This document shows, piece after piece, positions 8,038-16,804 of a stretch of DNA of 64,000 nt. Each line of letters starts with the position of its first letter. The stretch's first letter is position 1. Under the pieces are notes generated by a model. The model did no database searches. It worked only from the letters and a program-made list of their open reading frames with translations, and was not told where the DNA came from. The DNA is from Sphingomonas sp. PL-96 (GTDB lineage Bacteria; Pseudomonadota; Alphaproteobacteria; Sphingomonadales; Sphingomonadaceae): NCBI RefSeq assembly GCF_020707215.1, contig NZ_JAJFET010000002.1, positions 358,911-422,910 of the forward strand. Reading direction: 5' to 3'. Both the position numbers and the translations under genes were made by a program.

Positions 8038-9387
8038 TCAGCGAGCGACCGGTACGCCGTAGAGGTCGTGCTCGTCCGCATCCTCGACCAGCACGGGGAC
8101 GATGTCGCCCTGTGCCAGATGGCCGGAGTCGCGCAGGAACACTTCGCCGTCGATCCCCGGCGCATCGGCCTGCGAGCGGCCGGTGGCGCCGCCCTCCGGA
8201 TCGACCTCGTCGATGATGACCGGAATGGTGCGGCCGACCTTTGCCTGGAGCTTGGCCGCCGAGATTGCCGCGGTCTTCTCCATCAAGCGGGTGTAGCGCT
8301 CTTCCTTCACTTCCTCCGGCACCGGGTCCGGAAGCGTGTTGGCAGCGGCGCCCTCGACCGGCTCGAACCGGAACGCGCCGACGCGGTCGAGCTGGGCCTC
8401 GTCCAGCCAGTCGAGAAGATACTGGAAATCCTCCTCCGTCTCGCCGGGGAAGCCGACGACGAAGGACGAGCGGATCGCGATGTCCGGGCAGACCGAACGC
8501 CAGCCGCGCAGCCGCTCGAGCACCTTGGCGTCGTTGGCCGGGCGCTTCATCGAACGCAGTACCTTGGGGCTGGCGTGCTGGAACGGGATGTCGAGGTAGG
8601 GGACGATCAGCCCCTGCGCCATCAGCGGGATGACGTGGTCGACATGCGGGTAGGGATAGACATAGTGCAGCCGCACCCAGACCGGCTGGTCGGGCGTGCC
8701 GAGCTTGCCGAGTTCGCGGGCAAGGTCGGTCATGTGCGGGCGCACTTCGGCGCCCTTCCACATGCGCGGCTGGTCGCGGATGTCGATGCCGTAGGCGGAG
8801 GTATCCTGGCTGATGACCAGCAGCTCGCGGGTGCCGGCGGCGACCAGCTTCTCCGCCTCGCGCAGGATCGCGTCGGGCCGGCGCGAGGCGAGGTCGCCGC
8901 GGATCGCCGGGATGATGCAGAAGGAGCAGCGGTGATTGCAGCCTTCGGAGATCTTCAGATAGCTGTAGTGGCGCGGCGTGAGCTTCAGCCCGGCTTCCGG
9001 CACCAGATCGACGAAGGGCGAGGGGATCGGCGGCGCCGCCTCGTGCACGGCCTCGACCACCGACTCATACTGGTGGGCGCCGGTGATCGCGAGGACGTTG
9101 GGGAAGCGGGCGCGGATGGCCGCGGCCTCGTCGCCCATGCAGCCGGTGACGATGACGCGACCGTTCTCGGCAATGGCCTCGCCAATCGCCTCCAGGCTCT
9201 CTTCCTTGGCGGAGTCGAGGAAGCCGCAGGTGTTGACGAGCACGACGTCCGCGCCGGCATAGTCCGGCGACAGGCCGTAGCCGTCGCTACGCAGCTTGGT
9301 GAGGATCCGTTCGCTGTCGACGAGGTTCTTCGGACAGCCGAGCGAGACCATTCCCACTTTCGGGGCTTCGGGGAGTCTGGTTGCCAT
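8038..9387 (-). CDS. rimO: ribosomal protein S12 methylthiotransferase RimO
   Basis: Radical-SAM enzyme that adds a methylthio group to the conserved aspartate of ribosomal protein S12. It has 449 residues. The N-terminal UPF0004 domain supplies three Fe-S cysteines (C18 in LGCPKN, C54 in NTCGF, C83 in TGCMG). The radical-SAM core carries CNHRCSFC (C150, C154, C157), and a TRAM RNA-binding domain fills the last ~65 residues. The [13 protein letters not shown] opening is diagnostic of RimO rather than MiaB. ATG at 9387. It lies downstream of, and in the same direction as, the DUF486 and K+-channel genes, separated by 63 nt. Confidence 0.96.
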   Translation of the reverse strand: MATRLPEAPKVGMVSLGCPKNLVDSERILTKLRSDGYGLSPDYAGADVVLVNTCGFLDSAKEESLEAIGEAIAENGRVIVTGCMGDEAAAIRARFPNVLAITGAHQYESVVEAVHEAAPPIPSPFVDLVPEAGLKLTPRHYSYLKISEGCNHRCSFCIIPAIRGDLASRRPDAILREAEKLVAAGTRELLVISQDTSAYGIDIRDQPRMWKGAEVRPHMTDLARELGKLGTPDQPVWVRLHYVYPYPHVDHVIPLMAQGLIVPYLDIPFQHASPKVLRSMKRPANDAKVLERLRGWRSVCPDIAIRSSFVVGFPGETEEDFQYLLDWLDEAQLDRVGAFRFEPVEGAAANTLPDPVPEEVKEERYTRLMEKTAAISAAKLQAKVGRTIPVIIDEVDPEGGATGRSQADAPGIDGEVFLRDSGHLAQGDIVPVLVEDADEHDLYGVPVAR

Positions 9388-9450
9388 GATCGCCGGGCCA
9401 CATAGTGATTCCTCGCGAAAAAGATAGAGGCAGGAGGGGCTTGGGCGCGC

Positions 9451-9807
9451 TTAGGCGGTGGGCGCGCGGAACACGAACCAGGCGCCGAGCGCGATCAACG
9501 CAAAGCCGATCAGGTGATTCACCGTGATCTTCTGGCCCAGATAGAGCACGGAGAAGGCGCAGAAGATCGCCAGCGTGATCACCTCCTGCATCGCCTTCAG
9601 CTGCGCGGCCGAATAGACCTGCGCGCCGATGCGGTTGGCGGGCACGGCCAGGCAATATTCGAAAAAGGCGATGCCCCAGCTGCCCAGGATGATGAGCAGC
9701 ATCGGCGCGCTGCGCACCTTCAGATGCCCGTACCAGGCGAACGTCATGAACAGGTTCGAGCAGACTAGCAGCAGGATCGGCAGCAGCCGGGTCGCCGCCT
9801 CCGGCAT
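9451..9807 (-). CDS. DUF486 / DMT-superfamily small membrane protein
   Basis: A 118-residue protein with four hydrophobic segments (about 7-25, 35-52, 68-88 and 95-113) and typical DUF486 wording (SWGIAFFEYCLAVPANRIG, SAAQLKAMQEVITL). This family belongs to the drug/metabolite transporter superfamily, with four-helix subunits resembling half-size DMT proteins; its substrate is unknown. Its ATG overlaps the stop of the upstream K+-channel gene by one base (TAATG), so the two are probably translationally coupled. Confidence 0.85.
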   Translation of the reverse strand: MPEAATRLLPILLLVCSNLFMTFAWYGHLKVRSAPMLLIILGSWGIAFFEYCLAVPANRIGAQVYSAAQLKAMQEVITLAIFCAFSVLYLGQKITVNHLIGFALIALGAWFVFRAPTA

Positions 9808-10853
9808 TACGACAGCGTCGGCTTGGCGTGGCTGGCGGCGTTGGCGACGATCTCGACGATCAGGTCCCCCGCCTCCAGGCGTCGGGCCTCGGGAGCGGCG
9901 AAGCTGAAGAAGCGATCCCCGCGATAGACGCGCACCCCAAGCCCGGTGGTGATCGCCGACAGCGGCCCGCCGATCTCGCTCGCCTGCACCGGGCGTTCGG
10001 ACAGGGCGACCGGGCCGGCGATCGAGGCGAGGTCGATCATATATTCGGCCATGTGCGTGCCCCGGCACGAGCCCGCGAGCAGCAACCCGGCGAAGCTGAC
10101 GGGATTGATGACGGAAGTGGCCCCGGCCGCACGCGCCGGAAACTCATTGTCCTCCGCCTTGACGATGACGCTGATTGGCAGCGCGGGCGCAAGGTGGCGC
10201 GCGGTGAGGGTGATCAGGATAGACGTGTCGTCGCGGCCGGCGGCGACGATCATCGTGCGCGCATTCGCAACCCGCACGTCCTGCAACACCGTGTCGCGGG
10301 TGGCGTCGCCTTGCAGCACCGTGCAGCCCAACGCCTCGGCCAGCTCCACATTGCCCTTGTCGCAATCGACCACGACGATCCGCTCCGGCTTCTCGCCGCG
10401 GGCGATCAGCTCGGCCACCGCCTCCGATCCGGTCTTGCCGAAACCGGCAACGATCACATGACCTGCCAGGTTCTTTTGAATACGTGCCATCAGCCATCGG
10501 TCCCAGGTGCGTCGCAGCACGAATTGATAGGTGGTGCCGATGAACAGCAACACCACGAACACGCGGATCGGCGTCACCACCAGCGCGTCGAACAACCGCG
10601 CGCGCTCCGACACCGGGGCGATGTCGCCATAGCCGGTGGTGGTGATCGAGATCATGGTGAAGTAGATGACGTCGAGGAAGCTGACCGCGCCATCATAATT
10701 GTCGCGCAGGCCCGTGCGGTCGAACCAGTGGACGCTGACCGCCAGGCCCAGCAGCGCGAGTACGGCGAGCACGCGCCACGCGATCTGCGCCCAGACCGGT
10801 GTCTGCGACGCCCGGCGCAGCGTGCGGGCGGTGGCGTCGCGGCGGCGCCTCAT
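9807..10853 (-). CDS. two-TM potassium channel with RCK (TrkA-N) domain
   Basis: A 348-residue inner-membrane K+ channel subunit. A first TM helix spans about 25-43, the pore loop carries the selectivity filter TTTGYGD (71-77), and a second TM helix follows at about 88-110. The cytoplasmic RCK/TrkA-N domain begins with HVIVAGFGKTG (nucleotide-binding glycines at 137-142) and is followed by a TrkA-C-like end. This is the MthK/Kch-like layout, gated by ligand binding to the RCK ring. The ATG overlaps the stop of the LysM/M23 gene by 4 nt, placing both in one transcript. Confidence 0.92.
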   Translation of the reverse strand: MRRRRDATARTLRRASQTPVWAQIAWRVLAVLALLGLAVSVHWFDRTGLRDNYDGAVSFLDVIYFTMISITTTGYGDIAPVSERARLFDALVVTPIRVFVVLLFIGTTYQFVLRRTWDRWLMARIQKNLAGHVIVAGFGKTGSEAVAELIARGEKPERIVVVDCDKGNVELAEALGCTVLQGDATRDTVLQDVRVANARTMIVAAGRDDTSILITLTARHLAPALPISVIVKAEDNEFPARAAGATSVINPVSFAGLLLAGSCRGTHMAEYMIDLASIAGPVALSERPVQASEIGGPLSAITTGLGVRVYRGDRFFSFAAPEARRLEAGDLIVEIVANAASHAKPTLS

Positions 10854-11923
10854 CGGCGGGGCAGCTTGGTCAGCGGGTCGACGGGCGCGCGGCCCTCACG
10901 AATTTCGAAGTGCAGCTGCGGGCGATCGGCGTAGCCGGTCTCTCCGGAGCTTGCGACCTGCTGGCCGCGCTTGACCGCCTGGCCGCGCTGGACCAGCAGC
11001 TCCTTCGCATTGCCATAGACGGTGGTGTAGCGATCGCCGTGCTTGAGGATCACCACCCCGCCAAGGCCAGGGACGCCAGTACCGGCATAGGCAACCACGC
11101 CGTCGGCCGCAGCGAGGACGGGGGTCCCGGTCGGCACCGCGATGTTGATGCCGTTGTTGCGCTCACCGCTTTCGCCGGCGCCGAAGCGTTTCACGAGGCT
11201 GCCGGTGACCGGCCACTGGAAGCGGCTGGTGAGGCGCGCCGGCGCCGCGACCGCAGCGCCGGGCGGCAGCACGCGTGAGGGCGACGCGGTGGCGCGGGCG
11301 GGCTTGTCCTCCGGCTCGATCGCCGGCTCGCCGCCGGTCAGGATGTCGTCGATGTCGAGGCGGAAGGCGGCGGCACGTTCGGCCACGCTCATGCTCGCTG
11401 TAGCGGCCCCGCCGGGGATCAGGATGCGCTGGCCGGTGCGCAGGATGAACGGCTCTTCCAGGCCGTTTGCGCTCACGATCTGCGACCAGGGAATGGCATA
11501 GGCGCGAGCGATGGCGATGCCGGTCTGCCCCTCCCGCACCAGGTGATAGCGACCGCCGGGGATGCTGAGCTTCTGCCCCGGATAGATGGTGAAGGGCGGG
11601 GCGAGGCCGTTGGCACGCGCGATCGCCTCTGATCCAGCGCCGGTCCGGTTGGCGATCGCCCGCAGCGTGTCGCCGCGTGCCACGACATGGGTGGCCTGCG
11701 CCACGGTGCGGGCGTCCGCGACGACGCGGTTGACCTCCCAGGCGGGCGGGGCGGTCGGGGGTGCCGTCACCCCTTCCGACTGGGGCTCCGCGCCGCGATC
11801 GTCCGGGGGACCGGCTACCTCATGCGAGGGAACGCGCTGCTGCCCGCCGCCGGGAATGCAGCCGGCGAGCAGGCCCAGCGCCACCAACGACAGGGTGCGG
11901 CAACACGCGCGCTGGCCGATCAT
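10850..11923 (-). CDS. NlpD-like lipoprotein with two LysM and a degenerate M23 (LytM) domain
   Basis: A 357-residue murein-binding lipoprotein. The leader ends in LLAGC (lipidation at C22). LysM repeats span about 78-122 (HVVARGDTLRAIA) and 125-170, a Pro/Ala linker follows, and an M23 domain covers 235-350. The M23 metal ligands are largely lost: the first HxxxD motif is replaced by NGINIAVP and the HxH site keeps only QLHFEIR. It is therefore probably not a peptidase but an amidase activator like NlpD/EnvC in cell separation. The start at 11923 (ATG) was chosen because it yields the signal peptide; the frame extends further upstream without one. It follows serS by 40 nt. Confidence 0.88.
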   Translation of the reverse strand: MIGQRACCRTLSLVALGLLAGCIPGGGQQRVPSHEVAGPPDDRGAEPQSEGVTAPPTAPPAWEVNRVVADARTVAQATHVVARGDTLRAIANRTGAGSEAIARANGLAPPFTIYPGQKLSIPGGRYHLVREGQTGIAIARAYAIPWSQIVSANGLEEPFILRTGQRILIPGGAATASMSVAERAAAFRLDIDDILTGGEPAIEPEDKPARATASPSRVLPPGAAVAAPARLTSRFQWPVTGSLVKRFGAGESGERNNGINIAVPTGTPVLAAADGVVAYAGTGVPGLGGVVILKHGDRYTTVYGNAKELLVQRGQAVKRGQQVASSGETGYADRPQLHFEIREGRAPVDPLTKLPRR

Positions 11924-11963
11924 GCTTCTCCCCCTCACGATCTGCGTCCCCCCCCTTAGCGTG

Positions 11964-13244
11964 TCAGCGCGTCGGCGCGAGCGTCTCCAACCCGCCGAGA
12001 TAGGGCTGCAGCGCGTCCGGCACGCCGACGCTGCCGTCCGCGCGTTGGTAGTTCTCCAGCACCGCCACCAGCGTGCGGCCGACCGCAAGCCCCGAGCCAT
12101 TAAGCGTGTGGACGAAGCGGGTCGCCTTTTCACCCTCGGGACGGAAGCGCGCGTTCATGCGGCGACCTTGAAAATCGGTACAGGTCGAGCAGCTGGAAAT
12201 CTCGCGGTAGCGGTCCTGCCCCGGCAGCCAGACCTCCAGATCGTAGGTGCGCGCCGCCGAGAAGCCCATGTCGCCGGTGCACAGCTTCATGCGGCGGAAC
12301 GCCAGGCCCAGGCGGGTCAGGATGTCTTCGGCCGCGGCCGTCATGCGCTCATGCTCGGCTTCGGACTGTTCGGGCGTGGTGATGGAGACCATCTCCGCCT
12401 TTTCGAACTGGTGCTGGCGGATGAAGCCGCGGGTGTCGCGACCGGCCGCGCCTGCTTCCGAGCGGAAGCAGGCTGTCAGTGCGGTGAAGCGCAGCGGCAG
12501 CTCGGTCTCGGACAGGATCTTGCCCGAGACGATGTTGGTCAGGCTGACTTCGGCGGTCGGGATCAGCCAGCGGCCGTCGGTGGTGCGGAACAGGTCCTCG
12601 GCGAATTTGGGCAATTGTCCGGTACCGAACATCGCCTCGTCGCGGACCAGAAGCGGCGGCACTACCTGTTCGAAGCCATGCACCTCTGACAGCGTGTCGA
12701 GCATGAATTGGCCGAGCGCGCGGTGAAGGCGCGCAGCGCCGCCGCGGATCAGGGTGAAGCGCGCGCCGGAAAGCTCGGCACCGGTTTCGAAGTCCAGACC
12801 GATCGCCGGGCCGATCGCGTCATGCTCGCGCACTGCGAAGTCGAAGCTGGGGCGGGTGCCGCGTTCGTGGACCAGCGCATTGTCGTCCTCGTCCGCGCCC
12901 TCCGGCACGTCGGCGAGCGGCAGGTTCGGGATGATGGCGAGCCGGCCGGTGAGGTCTTCCCCTACGGTGCGCTCCTCCGCCTCCAGCGCGGGCATCCGCT
13001 CCTTGAGCAGCGCCACTTCCGCCATCAGTGCGGCGGCGGTTTCCTCGTCGCGCTTGGCCTTGGCCGCGCCGATCGCCTTGGACGCTTCGTTGCGGCGCGC
13101 CTGGCCCTGCTGCAACTCGGTCACCAGGGCGCGGCGACGCTCGTCCAGGGCCAGCAGCTCGGCCGAGGCCGCAGGCAGGCCTCGGCGGGCGAGCGCTGCG
13201 TCGAAGGCTGCGGGATCGTCGCGGATCAAACGGATGTCGTGCAT
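11964..13244 (-). CDS. serS: seryl-tRNA synthetase
   Basis: Class II aminoacyl-tRNA synthetase charging tRNA-Ser (and tRNA-Sec), 426 residues. An N-terminal coiled-coil arm spans about 30-105. The catalytic core has motif 2 ([20 protein letters not shown]) and motif 3 ([18 protein letters not shown]). ATG at 13244 gives [15 protein letters not shown], a standard SerRS start; the frame remains open far upstream but that part is not SerRS. It is probably the first gene of a run that continues through the NlpD-like, K+-channel and DUF486 genes. Confidence 0.97.
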   Translation of the reverse strand: MHDIRLIRDDPAAFDAALARRGLPAASAELLALDERRRALVTELQQGQARRNEASKAIGAAKAKRDEETAAALMAEVALLKERMPALEAEERTVGEDLTGRLAIIPNLPLADVPEGADEDDNALVHERGTRPSFDFAVREHDAIGPAIGLDFETGAELSGARFTLIRGGAARLHRALGQFMLDTLSEVHGFEQVVPPLLVRDEAMFGTGQLPKFAEDLFRTTDGRWLIPTAEVSLTNIVSGKILSETELPLRFTALTACFRSEAGAAGRDTRGFIRQHQFEKAEMVSITTPEQSEAEHERMTAAAEDILTRLGLAFRRMKLCTGDMGFSAARTYDLEVWLPGQDRYREISSCSTCTDFQGRRMNARFRPEGEKATRFVHTLNGSGLAVGRTLVAVLENYQRADGSVGVPDALQPYLGGLETLAPTR

Positions 13245-13355
13245 GGAGGCGGCTATGGCTTGCGCGCCTGCACCGTGCAACCCGCAAGCTCGGCCGCGAA
13301 ACCGGGGGGTCACCGGTGCGTTGGGTTGGGAACTGGAACAAGAGGAGACCCTTCC

Positions 13356-13865
13356 ATGCAGATCCCCCACGACGCTTTCGTGCTGGTGGCCGACGGCCGC
13401 AAGATGCTGTTCCTGCGCAACGAGGGCGACGCGGCGCAGCCGAACCTGCAGGTAGAGGCCAAGGAAATCCACCCGAACCCCAAGGACAGCGACCAGAAGC
13501 GGGATGCTGCCGGCGGCGCTTCGTCCACCCAGACCGGCGCCAATGCGCCCGCGGTGGCGCAGGGCGGATCGATGCACGCCCAGGGCGGTGGCGCCCAGTT
13601 CGCGCCGTCGCGCGGCTCCTTTGAGGAGACCGACTTCCACCAGCTGGAGGAAGACCGCTTCGCTGCCGAGACCGCGGAGATGCTGCGCAAGCATGCGCTG
13701 GGCAACAAGTTCGAGTCGCTGATCGTGGTCGCACCGCCCCGCACCCTGGGTGAGCTGCGCAAACATTATCACAAGGAAGTGAGCAGCCGGCTGATCGGCG
13801 AGTTGGACAAGGACCTGACCGGGCATCCGGTCGATCAGATCGAGCAGCTGCTGCTGAACGCCTGA
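13356..13865 (+). CDS. host attachment family protein (baeRF-like)
   Basis: A 169-residue protein of the bacterial host-attachment family, related in fold to archaeal/eukaryotic release-factor domains. The start reads [18 protein letters not shown], and the core continues with [36 protein letters not shown] wording. A low-complexity Ala/Gly/Gln insertion occupies about residues 50-90. The molecular role is not established; the family was named from an Agrobacterium plant-attachment locus. ATG at 13356 follows AGAGGAG by 8 nt. It is divergent from serS and followed by a strong intrinsic terminator. Confidence 0.8.
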   Translation: MQIPHDAFVLVADGRKMLFLRNEGDAAQPNLQVEAKEIHPNPKDSDQKRDAAGGASSTQTGANAPAVAQGGSMHAQGGGAQFAPSRGSFEETDFHQLEEDRFAAETAEMLRKHALGNKFESLIVVAPPRTLGELRKHYHKEVSSRLIGELDKDLTGHPVDQIEQLLLNA

Positions 13866-13885
13866 CGCGCGGTAGCGAACACGAC

Positions 13886-13921
13886 AAAAGGGCCGCGCGA
13901 GGCGATCGCGCGGCCCTTTTT
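13886..13921 (+). terminator. rho-independent terminator after the host-attachment gene
   Basis: A 14-bp perfect stem (AAAAGGGCCGCGCG at 13886-13899 pairing with 13907-13920) closes a 7-nt loop and ends in a T5 run. The A-run at its 5' side lets it work for the opposite strand too, where the next gene (13960-14844, minus) also runs toward it. Confidence 0.92.
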
Positions 13922-13959
13922 GCTGAGCGTTGCCGGAGCGAAGCCTGTGCCCCGGGGCG

Positions 13960-14844
13960 TCAGCCCTTTGGTTTGCGGGCGAAGCGCCGGCGGGCCAACA
14001 GCGCTGCGGCGGCGCCCCCGAACAGCAGCAGCATCGGCGGTGCCGGCACCGGCGCGGGCGGTCCCGGAGGATAGGTGCCGCCCGAACTGCTGGAGGTGGA
14101 CGACGAGCTCGACGTGGAGGAGGATGTCGAGGTCGACGACCCTCCGGTGGAGGTCGACGTCGACGAGCCACCCGTGCTGGTGGAGCTGGAGGAGCCGCCA
14201 GTAGAGGTCGAAGTCGAAGATCCGCCGGTCGAGGTCGAGGATCCGCCCGTCGAAGTCGAGGACCCGCCCGTCGAGGTGGAGGACCCGCCTGTGGACGTCG
14301 ACGAGCCGCCGGTCGAGGTGGAAGATCCGCCCGTAGAGGATCCACCGGTGGACGTGGAGGATCCACCGGTGGAGGTCGAGCCCCCGCTCGAACTGGAACT
14401 GGTGGTCGAGGAAATAACGATGCCGCTCGACCCGCCGCCGCTGCCCCCGAAGAAGCCGCCGCCGCCGAAGAAACCGCCGCCGCTGCCGCCAAATCCGCCG
14501 CCGCTCGTGCCGCCGACCACGACCGGACCGCCGCTGCCGCCGCCCGACACCAGCGGAGCGTCGCCGCTCGACCCGACATAGGCCGGCGCGGGCGCCACGG
14601 GCTCGGGTGCACCGGCAACGGTCACGACCGGTGGCGGGCAGGCCTCGGTCACTACCGCCGGGTTGCGGAGCAGCCGCTTGCTGGGGCGGGGAACGCCACT
14701 GTACGCGACTCGCTTCTTTTCAACGAAGCGTTTGGTGATCCCGTAGCTTTGTGGGTTCTCGGCCACGTGCACGGCGCCTCCGCCCACCAGAGCGCCGCCG
14801 ACGGCGCATGCGCAAAGTTTCGCCAAGGCCAACCGAACTGACAT
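13960..14844 (-). CDS. Ser/Thr/Gly-repeat exported protein with PEP-CTERM-like tail
   Basis: A 294-residue protein with an N-terminal hydrophobic segment (about 5-27). A short conserved-looking part (about 28-90) is followed by a Gly-rich region and then about 100 residues of near-perfect STSTGGSS repeats. The C-terminus reads [13 protein letters not shown], a hydrophobic stretch, then [10 protein letters not shown]: a PEP-CTERM-like sorting signal with PAPP instead of PEP. It is likely processed by an exosortase-type system and heavily O-glycosylated or used as a flexible surface stalk; that is inference from composition. I know no function. The DNA repeat should be prone to length change. 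Confidence 0.75.
   Translation of the reverse strand: MSVRLALAKLCACAVGGALVGGGAVHVAENPQSYGITKRFVEKKRVAYSGVPRPSKRLLRNPAVVTEACPPPVVTVAGAPEPVAPAPAYVGSSGDAPLVSGGGSGGPVVVGGTSGGGFGGSGGGFFGGGGFFGGSGGGSSGIVISSTTSSSSSGGSTSTGGSSTSTGGSSTGGSSTSTGGSSTSTGGSSTSTGGSSTSTGGSSTSTGGSSTSTSTGGSSSSTSTGGSSTSTSTGGSSTSTSSSTSSSSSTSSSSGGTYPPGPPAPVPAPPMLLLFGGAAAALLARRRFARKPKG
14125..14385 (-). repeat. in-frame 24-nt tandem repeat coding STSTGGSS
   Basis: About ten degenerate copies of a 24-nt unit (on the plus strand, variants of GAGGATCCGCCCGTCGAGGT) lie inside the surface-protein gene. Unit length is a multiple of three, so copy-number changes keep the frame; a few units are shortened or extended by dipeptides. Confidence 0.85.
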
Positions 14845-15240
14845 GATGCCACTCTTCTATATTATTGGCAGGAGTCGCGGTCCCCGGATGACGACCGCCG
14901 CACGCTCACACGCAGCCGGGCCAGCGCACCGTGACGAGCGTGACTCCGTTAACGCTTCTATAACCATCAGGACCCGCAGGAACATCCCTTTGCCGGTGAT
15001 GGAGGGAGCCCTGTTCCGTTCTGGTACGGAACCCGGATAGGTCTGCGATGGCCGCGGTTCAGTGCGCGGCCAAGTTCTCGGCACCGCTGCAACAGAATAT
15101 CCCCGCCTTCAGATAGGGAAATCCCGGGTTTTACAGTGCTTGTGGCGCTTGTGATGACGTACCCTTGCCAGTATAGGCGCGGCAGCAACAGGCGGTCCCC
15201 GCCAGTACGTTCGGGTGGGAGACCGGGGTGGAGAGTGGGG
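14845..15240 (+). other. 396-bp divergent intergenic region upstream of dksA
   Basis: No gene is seen. It separates the surface-repeat protein (minus) from dksA (plus). It holds a perfect 7-bp dyad GTTCCGT-N6-ACGGAAC at 15013-15032, which might be an operator or hairpin, and a good sigma70-like promoter at 15149-15177 directed to dksA. Confidence 0.6.
15149..15177 (+). promoter_or_regulatory. candidate sigma70 promoter of dksA
   Basis: TTGTGA (15149-15154), 17-nt spacer, TATAGG (15172-15177). The predicted start near 15184 leaves a leader of about 57 nt before the dksA ATG. Confidence 0.5.
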
Positions 15241-15708
15241 ATGGCAAGTGTATTCGATTTGACCGGGCAGTCTGACACACCGCCCGCGGCCGCGAATGAT
15301 CAGTTGGCAGACGGCTATCGTCCGAGTGCGGACGAGCCGTTCATGAACCTGCGACAGCAGGCCTATTTCCGACAGAAACTGCTCGCGTGGAAGGATGCGA
15401 TTCACCGCGAGGCCCAGGGTACCCTTTCCCAGCTGCAGGTGGATTCGCTGCGGGAGGCGGACCTTACCGATCGCGCTTCGAGCGAGACCGACTGGTCGAT
15501 CGAACTGCGCACTCGCGACCGCCAGCGCAAGCTCATCGCCAAGATTGACGCCGCACTGCGCCGGATCGAGGACGGCGAATATGGCTATTGCGAAGTAACC
15601 GGCGAACCGATCTCGCTTGGCCGGCTGGAGGCCCGCCCGATCGCGACCATGACCGTCGAGGCACAGGAGCGGCACGAGCGCCAGGAAAAGGTTTCGCGCG
15701 AGGAGTAG
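15241..15708 (+). CDS. dksA: RNA polymerase-binding transcription factor DksA
   Basis: Binds the RNA polymerase secondary channel and, with ppGpp, adjusts rRNA and amino-acid promoters. It has 155 residues. The coiled coil (about 35-110) carries the tip motif DLTDRAS (DxxDxA, needed for function in E. coli DksA). The C-terminal globular part reads YGYCEVTGEPISLGRLEARP. Only one of the four zinc cysteines of E. coli DksA is left (the CxxC partners are Thr/Val/Met), a pattern known from alphaproteobacterial DksA proteins that work without zinc. ATG at 15241 follows GGAGAGTGGGG. Confidence 0.93.
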   Translation: MASVFDLTGQSDTPPAAANDQLADGYRPSADEPFMNLRQQAYFRQKLLAWKDAIHREAQGTLSQLQVDSLREADLTDRASSETDWSIELRTRDRQRKLIAKIDAALRRIEDGEYGYCEVTGEPISLGRLEARPIATMTVEAQERHERQEKVSREE

Positions 15709-15772
15709 CGACATCCCGGCGCGGGGTTAACCCTTGCGTAAGGACTTGCTGGTTGAGGTCTGCCGAAGCCCC

Positions 15773-16138
15773 GTGTTCGGAGTAGATAGGATCAGCGAGA
15801 TTTCTTCCCCCGATAGCTTGCGCAAACGGTCGCAGGACCGCGACAGCCTGCTGCTCACCGCCACCTTGCGGCGCGTCGGGCGGGGGGCCCCGGTGCCGGT
15901 GCGGATCCGCAACCTGTCGGCCGGCGGGCTGATGGCGGAGCACGGGCCGGTGCTGCCGGTCGGTGCCGAAGTCGAGATCGAATTGCGCAGCCTCGGCCTG
16001 GTCCGCGGCACGGTGGCATGGTCTGCCGAGGGCCGCGTCGGCATCGCCTTCGACGAGGAAATCGATCCCAAGGCGGTACGCAAGCCGGTGACGGTGCGCG
16101 CGCCTGGCGAGGAGAAGCCGCTCAAGCGCCCGCTCTGA
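15773..16138 (+). CDS. PilZ-domain protein (c-di-GMP receptor candidate)
   Basis: A single PilZ domain of 121 residues from GTG 15773. Both c-di-GMP signature elements are visible: RKRSQDR (RxxxR) and, 30 residues later, NLSAGG (D/NxSxxG). The protein therefore probably binds the second messenger; what it controls is unknown. The start is uncertain: an in-frame TTG at 15734 would add 13 residues but has no ribosome site, while GTG 15773 has only a distant GAGG. It follows dksA by 64 nt and may be co-transcribed. Confidence 0.82.
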   Translation: MFGVDRISEISSPDSLRKRSQDRDSLLLTATLRRVGRGAPVPVRIRNLSAGGLMAEHGPVLPVGAEVEIELRSLGLVRGTVAWSAEGRVGIAFDEEIDPKAVRKPVTVRAPGEEKPLKRPL

Positions 16139-16237
16139 ACGCTCCCGGGCTTCGCCGACTGGGGTTCTGGTTCAAGACGCAGCGGCTTCTGCGTGGGCGG
16201 AGTAGGGCGCGGGCCGGATCGACCCGCGCCGCGGGGA

Positions 16238-16393
16238 TCACTGGGCCGTGATCTCTTGCTTGAGCTGCAGCTTGCGCTTCTTGAGCGTCGCCAGCGTTTC
16301 CTGATCCGGGGAGGGGCGCCGCGACTCGGCGAGGATCTGGCTATCGAGCAGTGCGTGCTTGGCCTCAAGAGCGGCAAGATGGGCGGTCTGCAT
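16238..16393 (-). CDS. DUF465 (YdcH-like) mini-protein
   Basis: A 51-residue, almost wholly helical protein starting MQTAHLAALEAKHALL and ending KKRKLQLKQEITAQ. The central Pro pair (RRPSPDQ) and the KxRKLxLKxEI ending match the DUF465/YdcH family, whose members form short antiparallel coiled coils; their role is not established. The gene stands divergently from a second DUF465 gene 150 nt away. Confidence 0.8.
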   Translation of the reverse strand: MQTAHLAALEAKHALLDSQILAESRRPSPDQETLATLKKRKLQLKQEITAQ

Positions 16394-16543
16394 GGATGCA
16401 ATCCTTTGCTGTTGGTGGGGGAGGGGTAGTTAGAACACTTGGCGCGTCACTTGTCTCCGGCACTTGCCGACGCTTTCGATGCGCCGTGCGGAAAGTGCAG
16501 ACGGAGCGTTGCACCGTCCGGCCGCACAGGCAATGGTCCGCGC

Positions 16544-16741
16544 ATGCAGGATCCCGAGATCATGAGCCAGCTGGAGCAACTGCGGGTCGAGCACCGCGAC
16601 CTGGACGATGCCATTGCCGCCCTGTCGGCTCAGGCCAGACCCGATCAGATGCAGATCGCGCGGCTGAAACGCCGCAAGCTGCGCCTGCGCGACGAGATCG
16701 CGCTGCTGGAGGATCAGTTGATCCCCGACATCATCGCCTGA
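16544..16741 (+). CDS. DUF465 (YdcH-like) mini-protein, second copy
   Basis: A 65-residue protein with the DUF465 pattern: LEQLRVEHRDLDDAI, a turn containing Pro-Asp, then IARLKRRKLRLRDEIALLED. ATG 16544 (MQDPEIMSQL) and ATG 16562 (MSQLEQL) are both possible starts. It ends 49-64 nt before the rcdA-like gene on the same strand. The ending LKRRKLRLRDEI parallels LKKRKLQLKQEI of the divergent copy, so the two look like an old duplication. Confidence 0.82.
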   Translation: MQDPEIMSQLEQLRVEHRDLDDAIAALSAQARPDQMQIARLKRRKLRLRDEIALLEDQLIPDIIA

Positions 16742-16804
16742 GGACGGTTCCAGACCGGGACGGCCACAGGATCTGCCCGGTTTCGTGACGTGGGTGCTTG
16801 TGGC

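Noticed and set aside
14125..14385. Regular short repeats that might suggest a CRISPR array
   Set aside because: Units are contiguous, 24 nt, in frame and encode STSTGGSS; there are no unique spacers.
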